This document shows positions 44,862 through 56,577 of a stretch of 64,000 bases of DNA, piece after piece. The notes under the pieces were generated by a model, which saw only the letters and a program-made list of their open reading frames with translations, had not been told where the DNA came from and ran no database searches. Source of the stretch: Sclerotiophoma versabilis (taxonomy: Eukaryota; Ascomycota; Dothideomycetes; Pleosporales; Didymellaceae); assembly GCA_012274445.1 (NCBI GenBank), contig JAAROD010000090.1, positions 744,001 through 808,000 of the forward strand. Reading direction: 5' to 3'. The stretch's first letter is position 1, and the number at the start of each line of letters is the position of its first letter. Made by a program: the position numbers and the translations under genes.

Positions 44862-46854
44862 ATGGCTCAGAACTACAACCAGTACCCGCAGCAGTACGGG
44901 CAGCACCCGCCGCCTGTGCAGACGCAGAACCTGAACCTGCACCTGAACCAGGCCCCGCAGCCCCCGCGACCCTTCTCGCCGCCGTCCTACCACCAGTCGC
45001 CGCCCGCCATGTCGCCGACCATGGGCAGCGGCATCCCCCCCGCAAAGCGCCAGCGCCTGTCGCCAAACCCAACCTCGCCCGCGCCGTATCAGTCGCCCTT
45101 TGCGGCGCCCTCGTATCCCGTGTCGCCCTATGCCTCGTCTCCGCAGAACCCGGCCTATCGCTCCCTGCCCCATTCGCCCGCCAACACGCAGCCCCCGCCG
45201 TTCCACCAGCCGCAGCCCTACCAGCACCCGAGCAACATGGCGCAGCAGCAGCCGCCGCCGCCGCCGAGTTCCATGCCGCCCCCAAAGGTGCCCTACAGCA
45301 AGGCCACGGACAACGCCGAGCTGGAGAAGGCGAACGCGCGCGACCTGGATGTCAACAACATCAGCGACGTTCTTACCGGCTCCGGTATCGATCTGCGTGC
45401 TGAAGAAGACAACCTGCTGCACAGCTATGGAAACCGCAGCGGCTACGGAACATCGTTCAACTCGCAGGCCACGGGCTCCACCCTCTCCCCTCACGGAAGC
45501 TTCAACAACTGGGGTCAGCAAAGCAGCCACGGCGCATTTCAGGGCTCGGGGCCATTGAGCCAGTCTATGACGCAGGAGCAGCAAGAAGCAGAGTTTCTGA
45601 GAAAACATGAACAAGCTGCCCGTATCCTGAACGAGTCAGCGCAGCAGTGTCTCACAGACCCCTTTTGCGATGCCAACGTGCTCCGTCACCGCATGGCCAG
45701 GCGTGCGTACGAGAATGGCATCCAGGTCAACGTCGATGGTCTATTCGACAAGATTCCTGACAAGACGCCACGCGACGTCACGAGGACAACGCAGGCCGCT
45801 GCCAATGGCGAGCAGATTGTAGGTCTGGAGGCTGCCAGTCTTCTCAACCAGAATGCTCCGCTTGTCGAGATCCTGTCGCTACTGTCGTTGGCTGCTGAAG
45901 AGCGCATACGCACGATTGTCGAAGATTCCTTTGCGTTAAGTCAGGGCCGACAGAACACCTCACACGGCATCATTCCGCCCCAGATGCTCGACATCGCAGT
46001 GAAGGAGCCAGATGCTGAACAGAAGGTGGTTGCGCCCACAAATGTTTTGAGGACGCCGTGGGAGGCAGCCGAGAGTGCTACTAGCCCCACGACGACCGCG
46101 AGTAAAGGTGAGTTTGCACAAGCTGCTTCTCTTGCAGACCAAGGTATTGACGATAACAGGATTGCCAAACGCTGCACGACTGCCTACTCCACCAAGCGAA
46201 GCACCTCCTACCCCACAGCCTACTTTCCAGAACGTCAACCACATCGCCAACGCCTTGAAGAGGCGTATTCACGAGGATGAGCAGTTTGAGAAAGAGCGAC
46301 TTCGCAAACGCCAGCAACGCCAGCAGGGCAAATCCGCTGCCGTGGCTGATGCAGCCGATATAGCGCCTCTACCAATCCCGGAGAAGATCACCAAGAAGCA
46401 ACGAGACGCCATGAACAAGGCTGGACAGACGGAGGATGTTCTGCACCGCAAAGCCAACGAAACAGCGGCCCTGGCCCTAGGCGGCGGAAGAAAGAAGAAG
46501 TATTCTTGGATGACGGGAGGCGGTGGCGGAGGTGGCGGAGGTGGTGCATCTGGCGCATCGACACCTGCTCGACAGGCCACCGGTACGGGTGGTAGTGGTA
46601 CGGCTACGCCTGCTGCAGCAAGTACGGAAGTGGGGTTGAGGGCGAAGAAGAGAAACTACGGAGCGAACATTGAGAACACTGAAATTGGCGAGAAGATCCA
46701 GGTCCGGGATCTGGTACACGTGCTGGAGAATGATGGCAGGGAGAAGAAGACACTGACATTGATTCTCGCACGTCTCAAGAATACGGAGAAGGATGAGGGG
46801 AGGACGGCGGAGTACGACAGAAGGTTACCAGCAGGTGCAGCCGGAGTACGATAG
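44862..46854 (+). CDS. taf4: TFIID subunit TAF4
   Basis: Exons 44862-46107 and 46160-46854 (52-nt intron, GTGAGT donor) encode 646 residues. The first 150 residues are Pro/Gln/Ser/Tyr-rich and disordered. The TAF4 conserved region starts near EAEFLRKHEQAARILN, continues through CDANVLRHRMARRAYENGI with the histone-fold helices and SLLSLAAEERIRTIVED, and resumes after a linker with KRRIHEDEQFEKERLRK. The C-terminus ILARLKNTEKDEG is characteristic. TAF4 pairs with TAF12 and stabilises TFIID at promoters. A poly-Gly run near residue 530 (about 46519-46545) is coded by GGC/GGT/GGA repeats. Confidence 0.93.
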
Positions 46855-47605
46855 GATCTTTGTCCGCTGGTTCCCTGCTCAGAATCTTTCCCCGCTGGTT
46901 CGCTGCTCAGGAGCTTACCCCGGCTGCAGACCGGATTGCAACTCGAGCTTGCGTCCGTCTGAAGTTGGGACAGCTACCTGACTGCAGAGTAGACGAACGG
47001 GCGGATGACTGTGCTACGGCCGCAAACCACGTCTGCTCTGGCCAGGAATAAAGAGATTCAAAATTTACATCAGCGACGGCGTTTATATGGATGGAGGTGG
47101 GTGGGTTTCTCGGTGTCGATTCGTCCCAAGGGCTGGGACTAAGTTGCATTATTTCTGACGATATTGTGTATTCAAAGTACGTGGCTGTGAAAGGGTGGGT
47201 GAGGACATGTCTGAATCCACAAGCTTGCTGGCCACACCCATGACCGGTCTTGCAACGTGCATTTTGTGAGGTAGTGCAGGGATCTGAATCATTAACATGT
47301 GTGTTGTGTTGTGGTACAACTGCTAGAGCGACAAAATGGTACAATTGCTACAGCGACCATTGTGCCGTGTTCGTCTCCAGGACAAGGACGGGCAAGTCAG
47401 GCAGGGCTAGCAGGGCAGTCCAGGCACTGATTGGCCAGGACTCGAAGTAGCAACACTCAGCCTTACCAGGGCTCCCAACGTCACTGAGCATGTTGGCAGG
47501 GAGGGCAGAGACAAAGAGTCAAATCATGGCAGCAAGCAGAAATTGGCAGCGACATGCAGCGAGCGGTGCAGTTCGCTTGGCAGGCTGTTTGGCGAAGAGG
47601 GCGCA

Positions 47606-47637
47606 GAGGCGGAGAGGCGGAGAGGCGGAGAGGCGAA
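47606..47637. repeat. AGGCGGAG tandem repeat
   Basis: Four adjacent 8-nt units, the last degenerate, in non-coding DNA. Confidence 0.8.
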
Positions 47638-47835
47638 GAGAGGGCAAAGACGAGGGATCCCTTCGTGTGCAGTGAGTGGAGCTGAGGTGAGCACCAGCGC
47701 CCAATGAGGCGCGGATGGACGGGCGCTGGTGGTGCGGTGCAGCGGCACTGCTTTGTGCTCGAGGGACGGCGTGCTGCATGCGGACGGGGAGGTCTGGTGT
47801 CGAGCGCTGGCTGCAAGCAGAGCGGCGACGACGGG

Positions 47836-47882
47836 GCTGCTGGCGCTGCTGGAGCTGCTGGCGCTGCTGGCGCTGCTGGAGC
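47836..47882. repeat. GCTGCTGGC-type 9-nt tandem repeat
   Basis: About five 9-nt units (GCTGCTGGC/GCTGCTGGA). It would code for Ala-Ala-Pro repeats on the minus strand, but no supported gene contains it. Confidence 0.8.
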
Positions 47883-48305
47883 GCAGCTGCGGGCCAGGCG
47901 CGGCAACGGGTGGGTTACAGCAGCGCGGCGGCGGCCGGGCAGGCGGGGCTGGGCGACGGCGACTCAGTGGCAGGGCGGCAGGGCGCTCCGGTGAAAGAAT
48001 GACCCGCTGCCCCTCCACGACGACGCAGTTCAGGGACAGCAGCGGCGCCTGCTCAGGTACCCTCTCCAGCTCGCGCGTGCCCAGCAGCCGTACTCTCGTC
48101 ACGACCCGGGCCTGCGCTGGTGCGGACACGGACTCGGCGCACCCAATTGCTGCCTCCTGGAGGACTGCGCCCCGAGTAGCGAGTGCTAGCTGTTGGCCTC
48201 AGCCTTGCCTGCTTAGAGGCGCCCAGCGCTGCAGCCGTCAGCTCGCTGCCAATTGACCTCGTCGTCCCCCACCTCTCCCTCCGCTCCCCTCCTCCGCTCC
48301 GACTG

Positions 48306-50670
48306 ATGAACTCCATGAATGCCCGTTTCAAGAACCTAGTTGGTTCGAAACGCAAGAGTTCCTCCCACCAGCCCGCCCAGAGCACGCCCGGTGGCAGCAC
48401 GCCCACCGGCTCGAACCGACCGACGTCGCTGTCGCCGCAGGCCAGCAACTCGAGCAGCTCCTCGCTCCCCATGAACCCGCCGAACGCCCTGGGCCGCCCG
48501 CCCTCGTACACCTTCGCGCCCCAGCAGAGCGGCCTCGCGCCCCAGCAGCAGCAGCAGCAGCAGCATGGCCGCCCGACCAGCCCCCTCCCGCCCATCAACA
48601 CGGCCGCGCCTGGCTACCCAGCCCACCCGCAGCAGCCCGTAGGCTACCCTCCGCAGCCCGGCCCGCCTGGCTACCCGCCGCAGCCCCCGCCCGGCCAGTA
48701 CGGCGCCGGCTACGGGGCGCCGCCTGTGCCTGCTGCCCACGGCCCGCCCGCAGCATACAACCGCCCGGGCATGGCAGAGGTCGCTGGCGAGGGCCGCTCC
48801 AAGGCCCAGCTCATCGTGGGCATCGACTTTGTACGCCCCGCCGCGCCGCGTGCACGCTTCCTGCCGCCCAGCTGCTGACTCGACACAGGGCACCACCTTC
48901 TCCGGCGTCGCCTTCGCTTTCGCAACCAACACCGAGGCCAAGGAGGACATCATCACCGAGTGGCCCGGCGCCGGCAACCAGACGAAGCAGAAGGTGCGTG
49001 CGCCCGCCGTGTGCCCTGCTGCCTGCCCCAACTGACGCCCTCCAGATCCCCACCGTGCTCTACTACGACCAGTACCAGAAGGTCGTGGGATGGGGCCCAG
49101 ACATTGCCGATGCCCTGGCCCCCACCGGCTACCCCAAGCCCGGCGTGCAGAAGGTCGAGTGGTTCAAGCTGCAGCTCATGCTGTCCGGCAACACGTACAT
49201 CGACCCCATCAACCTGCCCCCTCTGCCGCCGGGCAAGTCTGAAATCGATGTCGCCGCTGACTACCTCTTCCACCTGCGCCAGGCCATGCGGAACCAGCTG
49301 CAGAAGACGCTGGGCGAGGTCTTCAACCGTGAAGAGCGCAACATCCGCTACTACCTGACTGTCCCAGCCATCTGGAACGACGCTGGAAAGGCGGCGACTC
49401 GCGCGGCCGCCATCCAGGCCGGCTTTCTGCGCGACGAAAACGACAACCGGCTGACCCTCATCACCGAGCCCGAAGCTGCCGCCATGTTCTGTTCCAAGAC
49501 CGGTCTCCTCAACCTCAAGATGCACGATGCTGTGTTGATCGTCGACTGCGGTGGTGGTACCGTCGATTTGATTGCCTACGAGGTCGAAGAGGAGCATCCC
49601 TTCTCCGTCGCCGAGTGCACGGCTGGATCCGGTGACTCTTGCGGTTCGACCGCCCTCAACCGCAACTTCAGCAACATCCTGCGTGCCAAGATTCGAAAGA
49701 TGAAGCTACCCGACGGTTCCAAGACAGCGGGCAAGGTCTACGCCAAGTGCATCATGGACTTTGAGAACAGGATAAAGGCCGACTTCCGAAACAACGGCCA
49801 GAAGTGGGCTGTCGATGTCGGTATCGAAGCCGAGTTCCCAGAGGCTGGCATCGAGGAAGGTTACATGACCTTTACCAACGAGGAAATCCTGCAGTGCTTC
49901 GAGCCTGTCGTCAACCGCATCTTGGAGCTTGTGAGGAACCAGATCATCGCCATCCAGGCACAGAACAGGTCATTACAAAACGTCCTCGTCGTTGGTGGGT
50001 TCGGTGCATCCGAGTACCTTTTCCAGCAGATCAAGCTTCACGTACCGCCTCAGTTCCAGTCCAAGGTCGTCCGTCCCATGGACTCTGTCGCTGCCATTGT
50101 CAAGGGCGCCGTTACCGCCGGTATCACAGAACGTATTGTCACACACCGTGTTGCTCGTCGCCACTACCTCATGGCCACACTTCAGCCATTCAAGGAGGGC
50201 CACCACCCCGAACAGTACCGTGTACCGTCCCTCGATGGCAAGGATCGATGCAAGTACACACGGCAGATCTTTGTGCAAAAGGGTCAACGAGTCAAGATTG
50301 GCGAGCCCGTCAAGGTCTCTTTCTTCAGACAAGTCGCACCCGGCGCAACTCTCATGTACGAGGACATTCTGTACGCATGCGACGACGACGTCTGCCCAGA
50401 GTACACCAAGGACCCCCGTAAGTTTGGATCAATCTTCTTCCCATTACCTTCATCTGCTAATCCACACTAGGCATCAAGGAAGTCGTCACACTTACCTCCG
50501 ATCTCTCCCGAAAGAACCTTGAGAAGGACTTTGAGCGCATGGACACCCCACAAGGAACCTTCTACCGCGTATACTTTGACATCTACCTCACGCTCGATGG
50601 ATCCGAGTTCAACGCCGAGCTCGTCTGCCAGGGCGAGGTCATGGGTCGCTGCACGTCGAGGTTCAGATAA
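48306..50670 (+). CDS. HSPA12-like Hsp70-family ATPase with disordered N-terminus
   Basis: Exons 48306-48830, 48889-48993, 49046-50417 and 50471-50670 (introns 58, 52 and 53 nt) encode 733 residues. The first 160 residues are Ser/Pro/Gln/Gly/Tyr-rich, with an 8-Gln run and repeated GYPP motifs, likely disordered. The actin-like ATPase core follows: phosphate-1 motif GIDFGTTFSGVAFAF (cut by intron 1), phosphate-2 VDCGGGTVDLIAYEV and adenosine motif VVGGFGASEYL. The C-terminal part diverges from canonical Hsp70, as in the HSPA12 group common in fungi. It should bind ATP; the client or pathway is unknown. Confidence 0.9.
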
Positions 50671-50962
50671 ATGCATTCTCAATCACACCACCTACAGTGT
50701 TTTGAAAAGGTTAATTCCGACGAGTATAATATATGATGATATAGGAATACGGCGGTTGAGGTCCTAGGGCAATTCGTGGAAGATATGTTGGGTGGATTGA
50801 GCGAGGGCCGGTGACGTAGCGTTTGATTCTCTCCTTTGGCATTTTTGTTGATCTTGAAAGGCACAGCTACAGCATACCCCCAAACGTTCAATGACAATGA
50901 AAGCTTCATTCTTACAGCCAATCGCACTGGGGTGAAATCTGGTTCGATGTTTGAGATTAACA

Positions 50963-51014
50963 TTTGGGGTCAATGTTGGAGGTCGATATTTGGGGTCGAT
51001 GTTGGAGATCGATA
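50963..51014. repeat. 26-nt tandem duplication
   Basis: Two copies (50963-50988 and 50989-51014) of a TTTGGGGTC..GATA unit differing at two positions, with partial degenerate units on both sides. Confidence 0.75.
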
Positions 51015-51177
51015 TTCGAGATCGATATCCAAGTATCCTGCAGCCTACATCAGATTTCACCTATTTTGTAACACCGCTAGCCTCGCTTTACAGTCAGACA
51101 TCAAGAGTAAATTTGGCGGTGCAAGTCTCAAGACGTTCACGCACAGTTGACATGGTCTGCGTAGGATACTGACCTGA

Positions 51178-51209
51178 GAGAATATTACCCTGAAAGAATA
51201 TTACCCTGA
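51178..51209. repeat. 16-nt tandem duplication
   Basis: Two copies of a GAGAATATTACCCTGA-type unit with one difference. Confidence 0.8.
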
Positions 51210-51403
51210 GCTTCGATCCCTTCCCCACCTAACCACCTGACCCTTGGTACAACAGCAGAAAACTCTTCATATGTACCTATTGCAGAAAGTCAGGGTCTGA
51301 AAAAACCTTATTCAATATCTTGTCGCTCCCTTCTAACCTCTATACTCATCTCAGCAATCTGCCTATCTCTCCACTGATATACTCTAGCTTCCACACTTTC
51401 ATC

Positions 51404-52738
51404 ATGAGGGTCTCTGTTATCACTACCCTTGCTGGCCTTGCTGCTGCTGCTCCCGCTCCGGCTTTCACCAGGCCAGCCGATCCTGCTGTTGACAACAACC
51501 TCCCCAACTTCACACATCTGCACAAGCCCTTGGATCTCATGTCATGCATGGGCAGCACCGAGTGCCTCCCCACGGACATGAGGCACAAGGCTGAGGCTTT
51601 AGTTGCCCCCGTCGTTACCTCTCTCGGGCGGCCGTACCCTTCAAGCTCACTCGCCGGATGCCGTTGGAATCCAATCCACCCCGAGTGCGGACCATGGTTG
51701 TTGCCTGGCTTGCTTCCTCACCCTGCTCGACCTACTGATGCTACCGTGTTCTGGGATGATAGGGTTGAGAACACTGGTACTGCGACGTTTGTTGTGAGTC
51801 AGCAGACTGTCAGGAATGTTGTGACCACTATCGGTCAGACCTCGACAGAGGTTGCGTCTGCTACTTCTACCGAAATAATCTCAAGCGCCGTACCCTCCGC
51901 TACTCTTTCGGACTCTTCAGACTCGGAAGATGAGGCTGATGTATCACTGGATGACGATCTTGAGTCGTTTCTGAACCTCCCTTTGTACTCCCGCATGGCC
52001 CATGAGGAGGAAGCTCCCTGGCCCTATGAGCGTGCTTTCGAGGACCACAACGCCACTGCTATCCACCAGCCCATCGAGACGCACCGTCTTGAAGAGTACG
52101 ATGCGACGGAGTGCGCCGCGCGCTGCAACAAGCACAGGGCGTGCGCATCTTTCGCCATCTTCATTGAGCGTGAACTATCCTGCACTGATTGCACTGACCC
52201 TGAAGTTACTAAGACGGACATGTGCAAGCTGTACAACACCTCTCTCGAACATAGTGTCATCACAGACGGGCAAGGCGAGCAGGACATCCAGGGCCAGAGG
52301 TTCACTCGTGCTATTCGTGCTTCGAACGGCTACAACAAGCTCAACCAGAGGATCACCGTCACTGCCACCCGTACTGTCACCGTTGGTGAGAGCGCATCGG
52401 CGGATGTCTCCATCCGCACCACCACCGAGATCAGCTACGGAACGCCCTACACCAGGACAGTGACAAAGACAGAGACAGCCTTGGACATGGAAACCAGCAC
52501 CACAACCCAGACCATCACCCAGACTGCCTCAGCGTCACCCAGCTCCGCCTCTCCCGCCACAATCACCAGCAGCACTACCCCAGCCGCAGCCACTTCGTCC
52601 CCCGACCCTGCCACGGAGACAAGAACTCAGAACCAGACGTTCGAGCCTACGAGCGTGAGCACTACTACCGAGACCCAAACCACCACGGAGACAACACTGC
52701 AGACGAAAACCACGACCATCTCCAAGCCCAGCATTTGA
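51404..52738 (+). CDS. secreted protein with PAN/apple-like module and Thr-rich tail
   Basis: A single-exon frame of 444 residues from the ATG at 51404; an in-frame start lies further upstream, but this one directly begins a signal peptide (MRVSVITTLAGLAAAAPAPA). Mature features: a Cys-containing N-region; an acidic Ser/Asp stretch; a Cys-rich segment at about residues 225-290 (ECAARCNKHRACASFAIF.., CTDCTDPE, CKLYNT) with the spacing of a PAN/apple module; and a long Thr/Ser/Pro tail rich in TTT and TQT, likely O-glycosylated. No GPI signal is obvious. PAN modules bind proteins or carbohydrates, so an extracellular or wall-linked role is inferred. Confidence 0.75.
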   Translation: MRVSVITTLAGLAAAAPAPAFTRPADPAVDNNLPNFTHLHKPLDLMSCMGSTECLPTDMRHKAEALVAPVVTSLGRPYPSSSLAGCRWNPIHPECGPWLLPGLLPHPARPTDATVFWDDRVENTGTATFVVSQQTVRNVVTTIGQTSTEVASATSTEIISSAVPSATLSDSSDSEDEADVSLDDDLESFLNLPLYSRMAHEEEAPWPYERAFEDHNATAIHQPIETHRLEEYDATECAARCNKHRACASFAIFIERELSCTDCTDPEVTKTDMCKLYNTSLEHSVITDGQGEQDIQGQRFTRAIRASNGYNKLNQRITVTATRTVTVGESASADVSIRTTTEISYGTPYTRTVTKTETALDMETSTTTQTITQTASASPSSASPATITSSTTPAAATSSPDPATETRTQNQTFEPTSVSTTTETQTTTETTLQTKTTTISKPSI

Positions 52739-53250
52739 AACATCAACGATTTCTTTCACAGTTCCGATAAGAACTAGGGAGATTTGCAGGGACATCTTGG
52801 CTAGAACGAGGGAAACAGTGAAAAACGGGACAGGGACGGATTTAGCACAGCATAGAGCGATGCATCCATGGGATGGGTGACGAATGTGGGGAAATCAGGA
52901 TGTAAACAAGGAATAGATGTATAGTCTGAAACTAGATTTATAAAAAAAAAAAATGAAGATTTTGCCTCGAAAATTTCTTGTTTTGACTTGGACGTGTGTT
53001 GTATCTGGACCCTTCCCTACAGATGGATGGATGGATGGATGGATGGATGGATGAGGATACGGGTGTTTGAACGCTGCGGAGTTTATCGCGTGATTTTCCA
53101 TGGTAGACATGATGGCAGTCGTGATGAGAGACGAGAGAGAGAGACTTGTCTGGAGAAGTCACGAGCCCCAGCACCCCAACACCAAGTAGCAAGCGACAGC
53201 AATCTATTCAGCGACAGGGTATAACTGACTGCAAAAGCCATGCTGATGTC
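52739..53250. other. convergent intergenic spacer with microsatellite
   Basis: Holds a 12-A run at 52942-52953 and a GGAT microsatellite; no gene. Confidence 0.6.
53022..53053. repeat. (GGAT)n microsatellite
   Basis: About eight GATG/GGAT units without interruption. Confidence 0.9.
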
Positions 53251-54833
53251 TTACGCCTTGGTGTAAATATCAGCATCAAACGCGGTTGGGAATCTGTCTC
53301 GCCCCTCGGCATCAGCATTGACCCACACCGCCACGCTGGTGCCCGGGCACTTGAACAGCCCATACCCATCTTGATCGATCTCGACCTCGCCCTGCTCCCA
53401 GCCTAGAATATCCGTCCATTTCTCCCCTGCGTGCATCTCGCCAACTGCCATCTTGATCTGTCCGGGCCCCGCGTTGCTCATCACGCACGCCAACCCCGCT
53501 TTCTTGTCCCAGGTCCCGCGGCGCACGAAGCCGATGCAGTTTGCTTCGTCGCGGTACTCGTCCTGCTCGCCGTATGCGTACAGTTTGCGGGCTAGGATCA
53601 GGTCGGCGAGTTTCCCCCCGCAGGACGGGTCGGCTGCGTGTTCGCCTTGGAGGCCGTAGAGGTCGCCGTAGAAAGGGCAGGGGTAGCCTTCTTTCCTCAG
53701 CAAGATGAGGGAGTAAGCGAGGGGCTTGAAGAAGCCTTCCACGGGGGTCTCGACGGTCTGGCCTGGCTGGGTGTCGTGGTTGGTTACGACGGTGACGGCG
53801 CTGATGGGGTTCAGCGAGACGAGCGTGTTGTCGAAGACTTTCCTTAGATCTGCATCGGGCGTCTTCGAGAGCTGGGAGAAGTTGTTGAGGAGGGGCGAGT
53901 CGTAGAGGGCGAATTTGTGGTGCATGTCGTCGAGCCAGTCGCACATGAGTTTTGCGTCGCCCGACCAGAATTCGCCGACGATGAAGATGTCGCGCCCGCA
54001 CTCGTCGCGGAGGTTGTCGACCCATTCGTTGGTGAATCGCTCGGAAAAGTGCTGGACGGCATCGAGGCGGAAACCCTTAAGGCCAAGTTCTTTGGTGATC
54101 CATACACCCCAGTTCTTCACATCGGCTTGAACTTCAGGGTGCGAGTAGTCAATGTCAGCAAACATCATGTAGTCGGCGTTGCCGCCTTCTGAATCGACCG
54201 ATGCACTCCAGCCTTTGTTTTCACCAAGAATCTTGTAGATGGCTTTCCTCTCGTTGGCTTGATTGTAATCCGTGCCGCTGAAGTGCTCCCAGTGGTATTT
54301 TTGCGAAGAGTACTTGTCGCCACGGCCAGGGAAGTCGAAGCCTAGCCAGCCCTCAATCTCGTAAGGCTCAGAAGCATCCTTCGTGCGGTCGTTGTTGTCA
54401 ACTTCCACAACGCGACATTTCTCAGTCCTGTCAGCACCGGCCTTGTGGTTGAGAACAGCATCCCAGAAAAGACCAATTCCGTTCTCTTTGGCGACCTTGG
54501 AAAGCTCAAGCAAGTCCTCTTTCAGGCCCCATTTGGTGCTTTTTGAGCCTTTCTGGTCAAACTCGCCGAGATCGTATAGATCGTAAATATCGTAGCCGTT
54601 GCCCTCTGGTGAGGCAGCTTTGCAGCCTGGAGGCAACCAGATGTTGTCGACACCAATCGCCTTCAGCTTGGGAACTTCAGCAATAAGGCGTTTCCAGTGC
54701 TTCTGGTCAGCAGGGACATTCCATTCAAAGCCCTGGAAAAGGGTGTGATTGTCCGGTGTAGGTTGCTGTTCTGTCGTTGCTGTCAGACACATATCACAAG
54801 CAGGATACTAGTAGGCTTACCGTCGGAACTCAT
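53251..54833 (-). CDS. cytosolic alpha-amylase (GH13)
   Basis: Proposed exons 54833-54821 and 54779-53251 give 513 residues starting MSSDATTEQQ. The first intron (54780-54820) is only 41 nt. A start inside it at 54792 would also give 513 residues, but the ATG there lies across the branch/acceptor sequence. The barrel carries the GH13 signatures GFRLDAVQHF (nucleophile Asp), FIVGEFWSG (acid Glu) and VVTNHDTQP (third Asp). There is no signal peptide, so this is the intracellular bacterial-like amylase type found in fungi and linked with alpha-glucan metabolism. It hydrolyses alpha-1,4-glucans such as glycogen or maltooligosaccharides. Confidence 0.9.
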
Positions 54834-55611
54834 TTTTGGTATGGCGGCCTATTCTAAGCTTACTCAGGAGGTAGCAGGTACTCTCAGTGTTCAGTCGTGA
54901 GAGATGCAGTCACTGCTAGTATTTGAAGAGACCACATGGCAGCGAGTACCTTGGATCATATTTAACTAGTGGTGTAGCGCAAACAATAGCCCGTACCCCT
55001 GCGTGTGGAACAGGTTTATCTGCCGTTTTCCTGCAGACAGAGCCGCGAAATCAAGTCCTCCATACGACCCGGTTCTTTGGCGTGGGGTTCTGTTGGAGCT
55101 AGGATAGGTTTCGTGGTCTGGATGCTCATGGGTTAAGCGCGGCTCAACAAAAGCGCCCTCTGACGTCAGGCCGCGGGAGGCTTATGGAGAAAAGCTTGCG
55201 GAGCAGAAATACCGGGCAGTTTCATGAAGAGAGACGAGAATCGTGTAAGGACACAGTCACCGGTACGTTGCACATGGAAGAGATGCACAGACTGGTCCCT
55301 GCGTTGAGGGTCGGTGTAGACTAGTCTTGATAAGGCTAGCACGGATAAGACATGGGATGGCGATGTTGTGACACAGCGTACAGGAAGTCTTGACAACTTC
55401 CAGAGTTACTTGCTGTCATCACACTCGGCGAGTATAGTCAGGTTCACCGAATAACAGCATTCTGAAAGGTTCACTTTGATCTCACATCGCAGTTTTGATC
55501 GTAAAAGCTTCGAAAGTGAAGCATATAGCACTCAATTTCACTCACCGTTCTACGGTACCTTCACCCAGAAAATCATAAAAAGCGCAGTGCGAGACGACCT
55601 CTTCCTCATAT
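54834..55611. other. divergent intergenic region
   Basis: Promoters of the amylase (minus) and the OGFr-domain gene (plus). A perfect TGACGTCA palindrome (CRE/bZIP-type) lies at 55161-55168. No gene supported. Confidence 0.55.
55161..55168. promoter_or_regulatory. TGACGTCA palindrome (possible bZIP site)
   Basis: Exact CRE/ATF-type octamer, about 330 bp upstream of the amylase ATG. Function not demonstrated. Confidence 0.4.
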
Positions 55612-56577
55612 ATGAGGCTACCTAAGCTCCTATCTACCTTCGCTTCTCGGCCTTCCACTTTGGCAAACTCAGCCAAGCACATGTCCTCAAGCAAGCGCCT
55701 GAAGCTATCCAGCATGGCACCCTCAAGTCAATCCACTGGCTCATCTATCGTCCGTTTCTATGACCCAGATGTTCAGGCCAAAGACGCACTCGGCCGTACA
55801 CAAGAGCAGATTCTGGCGTGGAGCAATAGCAAGCTCGAAAATAGCCACAACTACATTCAGATGCTCTTCCCGCTTCCTGAGGGCTCACCCTACAACTGGT
55901 CAGCGCCAGTCATCGATCCTGAAACTATGAAAGCTTTTCGCGCCAGAAGGGAGTTGAGGGAGCAATTACGTCGCAGCTTCGAGCGTATGCTTACTTTCTA
56001 CGGCTTCACTACGTCCGCCCACCCTGAGGCCAAGACCGAGGACAAGGAGCACTTCAAGGAGCAAAGGCAGACATCCACTGACAGAACATCGAAAATCAAC
56101 ACAGCCACAGCCGAGTCGGCCAAACATGGCACCCAGAACGCTCATGCCCCATCAGCCGCTATTAAAGACACCACCACATCAGACAACGCAGGAGAAGCCA
56201 CCGCCACCTCGACAGCGCCAGCTAATAAAGAAGCTCCGGGGCCCGAATCACCCTCACAGGCGTCACCCTCCGGCTACTATGTCGTCCGCGGCCCCAACTG
56301 GGGCACAGCATCTCGCAACTGGTGCGTCCGCATGGACCACAACCACCTGCGCATCACGCGTATCCTGCGCTGTCTCCGGGTTCTGGGCCTACAGACTGAG
56401 TGCGACGCGTTCTTCGCTGCCTTGAAGCGCGCCTATGACGACCCAGACATCGGTATTGGCCACCGATCAATGGAGTTTTGGACGCGCGCTGTGGAGCGCC
56501 CGTTGTACATAGCGCCTGATGATGATGAGTGCGATTGGCTGGAAGCGTGGGAGAGGGAGGAGCAGAGACAGAGTTAG
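55612..56577 (+). CDS. OGFr-domain protein
   Basis: A single-exon frame of 321 residues. After a basic, Ser-rich head (possibly a mitochondrial or nuclear signal), the opioid-growth-factor-receptor conserved region is clear: RFYDPDVQAKDALGRT, then LENSHNYIQMLFPLPEGSPYN and FRARRELREQLRRSFERMLTFYGF. A Thr/Ala/Glu-rich linker of about 80 residues splits it from the conserved end (NWCVRMDHNHLRITRILRCLRVLGL). Fungal members exist, but their role is not known; the vertebrate hormone-receptor name should not be taken as function here. Confidence 0.85.
   Translation: MRLPKLLSTFASRPSTLANSAKHMSSSKRLKLSSMAPSSQSTGSSIVRFYDPDVQAKDALGRTQEQILAWSNSKLENSHNYIQMLFPLPEGSPYNWSAPVIDPETMKAFRARRELREQLRRSFERMLTFYGFTTSAHPEAKTEDKEHFKEQRQTSTDRTSKINTATAESAKHGTQNAHAPSAAIKDTTTSDNAGEATATSTAPANKEAPGPESPSQASPSGYYVVRGPNWGTASRNWCVRMDHNHLRITRILRCLRVLGLQTECDAFFAALKRAYDDPDIGIGHRSMEFWTRAVERPLYIAPDDDECDWLEAWEREEQRQS

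Larger units (their letters stand above)
46855..48305. other. intergenic region with two minisatellites
   Basis: 1.45 kb between TAF4 and the Hsp70-like gene, GC-rich in its second half. Long frames exist on both strands of 47.4-48.2 kb, but they follow the repeats and composition, so I do not call a gene. Two tandem arrays are listed separately. Confidence 0.5.
50671..51403. other. intergenic with two short tandem duplications
   Basis: No supported gene. Contains the 26-nt and 16-nt tandem duplications listed separately and, to the right, the promoter of the gene at 51404. Confidence 0.55.

Noticed and set aside
44350..45614. Long minus-strand frames (311 and 323 codons) opposite TAF4
   Set aside because: Composition-driven shadows of the Pro/Gln-rich TAF4 N-terminus, with low-complexity Ala/Gly/Arg products.
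47481..48256. Long frames on both strands around 47.5-48.2 kb
   Set aside because: They follow GC-rich tandem repeats (Ala-Ala-Pro, Leu-Leu-Ala products) and have no start context or family.
48953..49597. 214-codon minus-strand frame opposite the Hsp70-like gene
   Set aside because: Shadow of the conserved ATPase coding strand.
53022..53053. Possible CRISPR-like repeat
   Set aside because: It is a simple GGAT microsatellite without spacers, in a eukaryotic genome.
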